The notes below the pieces were generated by a model, which worked only from the letters and a program-made list of their open reading frames with translations, was not told the origin of the DNA and did not search any database. The translations under genes were made by a program, and so were the position numbers. A stretch of 64,000 nt of DNA from the NCBI GenBank assembly GCA_015075275.1, contig JABTUU010000002.1, positions 992,001 through 1,056,000 of the forward strand, read 5' to 3'. The stretch comes from Anaerolineales bacterium. Its GTDB lineage: Bacteria > Chloroflexota > Anaerolineae > Anaerolineales > Villigracilaceae. Below are positions 60,838-64,000 of this stretch, one piece after another. Numbering within the stretch: position 1 is the first letter of the stretch; the number at the start of each line of letters is the position of its first letter.

Positions 60838-63800
60838 GCCTCTGTTTCCAAATCCAATCATTAAACGTTTCCAACGTATTCGTCAATTGCCCATCGAACA
60901 TTTTATCCAACCGCGCAAAACCGCCGCCCTCGCGGGTGAAAATCAAATCGGGGTCATCCAACGCGTCGCGGTCAACGATCACATTCGCCTTGGTCTGCGC
61001 CGCGATCTTCGTCAACCAATCCCGCTGGGGTTTGGTCCAATTCTTTGCCGATAGCATCTGCTGATACGCCCATTCCACGCGCTGTTCATACGGAATCAAC
61101 GGATCGCCTGTGGCGATGTGCCGAATAAACCCAACGATGTGCGCCGCGATCTCCTGGTTGGTCATATCGCGCCATGCCACGGTCACATTCGTTTCACTGA
61201 AACCCGCGCGTTCCAACTCCATCGCCAGTTCGCGCAACTGCTTGCGGGTCAATTCACGCGGGCGGGTCAACACCGTCACCAAGGCGGGGATTGTATCTCT
61301 GTTCGTTTCGATGAACGCCTTGAATTCATCCAGATAATCCTGCGGCTTCTTGCCCTCCCCATATCCATGCTCCGCCGCGATAAATGTATCAGGATGCTCG
61401 GAAATAAACATCGGTTTCAACGCGCTTTCATGCCGATCCAAAATCTCGCCCAAACGCTGGTTGCCCGTGAACCAGCCCGCCGCTTCATCAATCGGCATGT
61501 TGCGTAACTTCTGAACAAACGCGTCCACCGAAACGCCCGCAATATCTTCAAAATCCTTTTTGGATGTCTCGCTCATATACCGTTTCTTGCGTTGGAATTT
61601 TGCCAGCAACTGGTCTTTGACCAATTCTCGTTCCGCTTCATCCTTGACCTTGATGATCTCGTCCACCAATTGGCTGAAACTAATCTTCGGGTTTACTACG
61701 ACAGGCTGCATGGCGGTCAAATCCTGCAAAGCGTTATAGATTCCTACCGCGTCAAACACACGGAAGGTTTCCTTCCCGATCTCGTCACATAAACGCGTTG
61801 CCCGCCCAAGCATCTGGTCAAAAAGAATGCGGCTGTTCACACTGCGCAAGAAGACAATGTTGCAAATTTCAGGGACATCAATGCCTGTGGTCAATAAATC
61901 AACCGTCACGGCAATGTTCGGATTGCGCTCGTTTTTATAACGGCGAATCAATTGCAAGGGCTGGTCCGCGCTGCCTGTGATTTTGAGGATGGCGTCATCG
62001 TCCACACTGCCATATTGTTTGGCAAACGCCTTCTTGAGCAAATCCACAACCAAGTCCGCATGAATATCATTGGCGCAGAAGATCAAGGTCTTTTGGTTTG
62101 ATTGCGGGTCAAGTTCGCGCGCGAGATATTCACAAACCACCCGATTGAATTCCTTCGTAATGACCTTGCGGTTGAAGGCGTCAACATTCAACTTGATCTC
62201 GTCGGGCGCTTTGAACATCTCCAATTGATTGCGGCGCGGGTAGTATAACTTCACCTCCTCGCCCGTCTTCCACTGGATCCCCGCCTGTGAAAGTTTGGTC
62301 TTGATTTGAATTGGCGGTTCGTGGTCAATGAGATACCCGTCAATCACGGCTTCGCGGTAACTGTAATTGTAAACAGGCGCGCCAAAGATTTCAGTAGTGT
62401 GTAGCGCGGGAGTGGCGGTCAACCCGATCTTCACCGCGTCAAAATAATCGATCACTCGGCGATATTTGGAAACATAATCTTCAAAACTGCGGAAAGAGAT
62501 TTCTGTATCGGAGAGTTCGCGGTCAAGCAAATAACCGCGATGGCACTCATCCACTACAATGCAGTCATATTGATCCACCGTAGGCGGGATTGTATTCTCG
62601 CTCGGATACAACAGCCGCTTGACCATTCCCTGCACCGTAGCGATATGCACTGCTGTTTCAGTCGCTGGCTTTTTCTCATCCAATTCCATTACGCCAAATA
62701 TATTGGCGAAAGACTGGATGGCGTCCATGCGGGTATCTTTGAAAGCGTTGGCGGCTTGCTCGCCCAAGGCTTCACGATCCACCAAAAATAAGATTCGTTT
62801 GAATCGCTTAACCTTCAGCAGGCGATAGATCAACGCAATACAGGTCTTGGTCTTGCCTGTGCCTGTCGCCATCGCAATGAGCATACTTCGCTCCCCATTG
62901 GCGATCTTATCTTCCACCGCGCGAATGGCGTCTTTCTGGTAATACCGCAACGGGAAACCAAACTCAAACGATTCGGCATCCAATTGCTTATGCGCTTCCA
63001 CTTCATTCCGCTTGAGTAGCGTCGTCAAGCCTTCAGGGGTATACCAACCATCCAAAGCATGGCTCAAATTGGCGGGTCGCCGCAGATCCACAAACCAGAT
63101 TCCGCTCTGCGTTTCCATCTGTTTCAAATATGGGCGCCCATTGGAAGAAAAGGCAAACGGAATCGTATACTCACCCCATGCTCCGCCTGGCGATTGTATC
63201 CCACCGTCAAATGAAAAATCACGGCTATAGCGTTTCGCCTGTACTAATGCCGCAGAAACATCCACATTCTTACGCTTGGCTTCCACCACTGCAATCGGCA
63301 TCAACCCGATGAACAACACATAATCTGCGGGTCCGCTGGCAGTGGGGTACTCCGCAATCGCCAAATTCCTGCCACGCTCAGGTCGTGTCCCTTTATTATG
63401 GCGCAAGTTGACCGTGTCCGCTTCCCAGCCTGCGCTGCGCAATTGCGCGTCGATCAACTGGCGGGTCTGCGCCTCATCCAGGTACACAGACTGGCTGGCT
63501 GTTCTTGAAGCCCTTCGATACTTGTCAAAAGTCTTGGTTTGTTTTCTCTTGGATTTATCCTGCTGTTGATCGAGCAATTCGTCCACTTGCAGGTTGGCTT
63601 TTTCAGTTTGTTCAGCAAGGCGCTCTCGCTCTTTCGCCAACGTATCGGCTCCCATCAACGAAGGTTGAACAAAAGCCTCCGCTTGGAAATCCTCTTTCAG
63701 AAACGCGCGCTGAAACCAAATCCCCAACTGCCAGCCCATCTTGAGTATGTTCAGCGCAGTCGGCTGATCCCCTTGATTATCGTGACTCGCCGCGTTCCCT

Positions 63801-64000
63801 GCTCTTCGAATCTCGCCAAACAACTGGTAGAGTTCCTGCGTCAACACGCTTTCGTCTCGCAAACGGCGCAACAATTCGTATTGGCTTTCCTCTTTATCCG
63901 TTTGATATAGCCCCATCTGTGTGGCAACATGCTTTGCCAACAACTCCCCAAACTGCCGCATCTTGATCAGGCTGGTGTTGGGGTCATCCTCCAGATACCT
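60824..64000 (-). CDS. hsdR: Type I restriction endonuclease subunit R, 5' end beyond the window
   Basis: The frame is open to base 64000, reading YLEDDPNTSLIKMRQFGELLAKHVA upstream of the internal ATG at 63961; that is the expected DUF4145-like start region, so the gene is cut by the window edge. At least 1058 residues remain. The nuclease site has EAKRKNVDV, the helicase has ATGTGKTKTCIAL (motif I) and DECHRGY (motif II), and later SF2 motifs including ILFDQMLGRATRLC. HsdR pumps DNA with ATP and cuts at a distance from the target. Its last codons and stop are supplied by a REP palindrome. The downstream genes on this strand are RAYT, hsdM and hsdS. Confidence 0.95.
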   Translation of the reverse strand, partial: RYLEDDPNTSLIKMRQFGELLAKHVATQMGLYQTDKEESQYELLRRLRDESVLTQELYQLFGEIRRAGNAASHDNQGDQPTALNILKMGWQLGIWFQRAFLKEDFQAEAFVQPSLMGADTLAKERERLAEQTEKANLQVDELLDQQQDKSKRKQTKTFDKYRRASRTASQSVYLDEAQTRQLIDAQLRSAGWEADTVNLRHNKGTRPERGRNLAIAEYPTASGPADYVLFIGLMPIAVVEAKRKNVDVSAALVQAKRYSRDFSFDGGIQSPGGAWGEYTIPFAFSSNGRPYLKQMETQSGIWFVDLRRPANLSHALDGWYTPEGLTTLLKRNEVEAHKQLDAESFEFGFPLRYYQKDAIRAVEDKIANGERSMLIAMATGTGKTKTCIALIYRLLKVKRFKRILFLVDREALGEQAANAFKDTRMDAIQSFANIFGVMELDEKKPATETAVHIATVQGMVKRLLYPSENTIPPTVDQYDCIVVDECHRGYLLDRELSDTEISFRSFEDYVSKYRRVIDYFDAVKIGLTATPALHTTEIFGAPVYNYSYREAVIDGYLIDHEPPIQIKTKLSQAGIQWKTGEEVKLYYPRRNQLEMFKAPDEIKLNVDAFNRKVITKEFNRVVCEYLARELDPQSNQKTLIFCANDIHADLVVDLLKKAFAKQYGSVDDDAILKITGSADQPLQLIRRYKNERNPNIAVTVDLLTTGIDVPEICNIVFLRSVNSRILFDQMLGRATRLCDEIGKETFRVFDAVGIYNALQDLTAMQPVVVNPKISFSQLVDEIIKVKDEAERELVKDQLLAKFQRKKRYMSETSKKDFEDIAGVSVDAFVQKLRNMPIDEAAGWFTGNQRLGEILDRHESALKPMFISEHPDTFIAAEHGYGEGKKPQDYLDEFKAFIETNRDTIPALVTVLTRPRELTRKQLRELAMELERAGFSETNVTVAWRDMTNQEIAAHIVGFIRHIATGDPLIPYEQRVEWAYQQMLSAKNWTKPQRDWLTKIAAQTKANVIVDRDALDDPDLIFTREGGGFARLDKMFDGQLTNTLETFNDWIWKQRRRDG

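Overview
The window looks like a chromosomal piece of an uncultured Chloroflexi, most likely class Anaerolineae. I infer this from protein flavour (M1-type lipoproteins with Thr/Pro linkers, a urocanase, a DUF4445 corrinoid activator, a GPH transporter, FTR1 with imelysin), moderate GC, and many short palindromic repeats between and inside genes. No rRNA gene, intact tRNA or CRISPR array is visible.

Bases 1-44,300 are core-like metabolism. In order: two tandem M1-family metallopeptidases (the first cut by the window edge), an alpha/beta hydrolase, a complete IS1-family element with an 8-bp target duplication, a lipoprotein phosphodiesterase, urocanase (hutU), dihydropyrimidinase, two tandem acyltransferases, a PilZ protein, a thiolase, and a small HEXXH protein coupled to a uroporphyrinogen-decarboxylase-like methyltransferase. 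Then come a large type IIG restriction-modification enzyme, a LysM lipoprotein, a Nudix hydrolase, a GPH transporter, a PLP-dependent lyase/decarboxylase, and a methionine block: a homocysteine methyltransferase domain and a RamA/RACo-like activator, divergent from metE across a perfect 21-bp palindrome. A redox/repair block follows (AIF-like flavoprotein, DsbA-like protein, AhpD-like protein, AlkA, DUF488, DUF2249). After it lie PEP-mutase-like, folE, cupin, sucAB, and a four-gene iron operon (FTR1 permease, imelysin lipoprotein, membrane cytochrome b, pentaheme cytochrome c).

The strongest single observation is at 29,377-30,069. The DsbA-like gene contains an in-frame TGA exactly where the first Cys of the CPWC active site belongs (TGA-Pro-Trp-Cys). 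A hairpin with a GU-containing apical loop begins just downstream, as in bacterial SECIS elements. I read it as a selenoprotein that gene callers would truncate.

From about 44,354 the window appears to enter a genomic island. The 3' half of a CAU-anticodon tRNA lies at the boundary as an attachment-site scar. Inside are a four-TM membrane protein coupled to an ATPase fused to an OmpR-type winged helix, three more P-loop ATPases (one with a long helical-repeat C-terminus), a radical SAM/SPASM protein with an RRE-like domain and a Cys-rich N-terminus, and a small two-TM coiled-coil protein. Three transcription units are each preceded by two copies of an 11-bp direct repeat of the kind OmpR/PhoB domains bind, so they may form one regulon. 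This is the best candidate for an undescribed multi-gene system.

The right end holds a type I restriction-modification locus on the minus strand (hsdR, hsdM, hsdS). A REP-associated transposase (RAYT) and its probable palindromes have colonised it. The palindromes provide the hsdR stop codon, an N-terminal extension of HsdM, and part of the RAYT itself. HsdS is broken by a frameshift.
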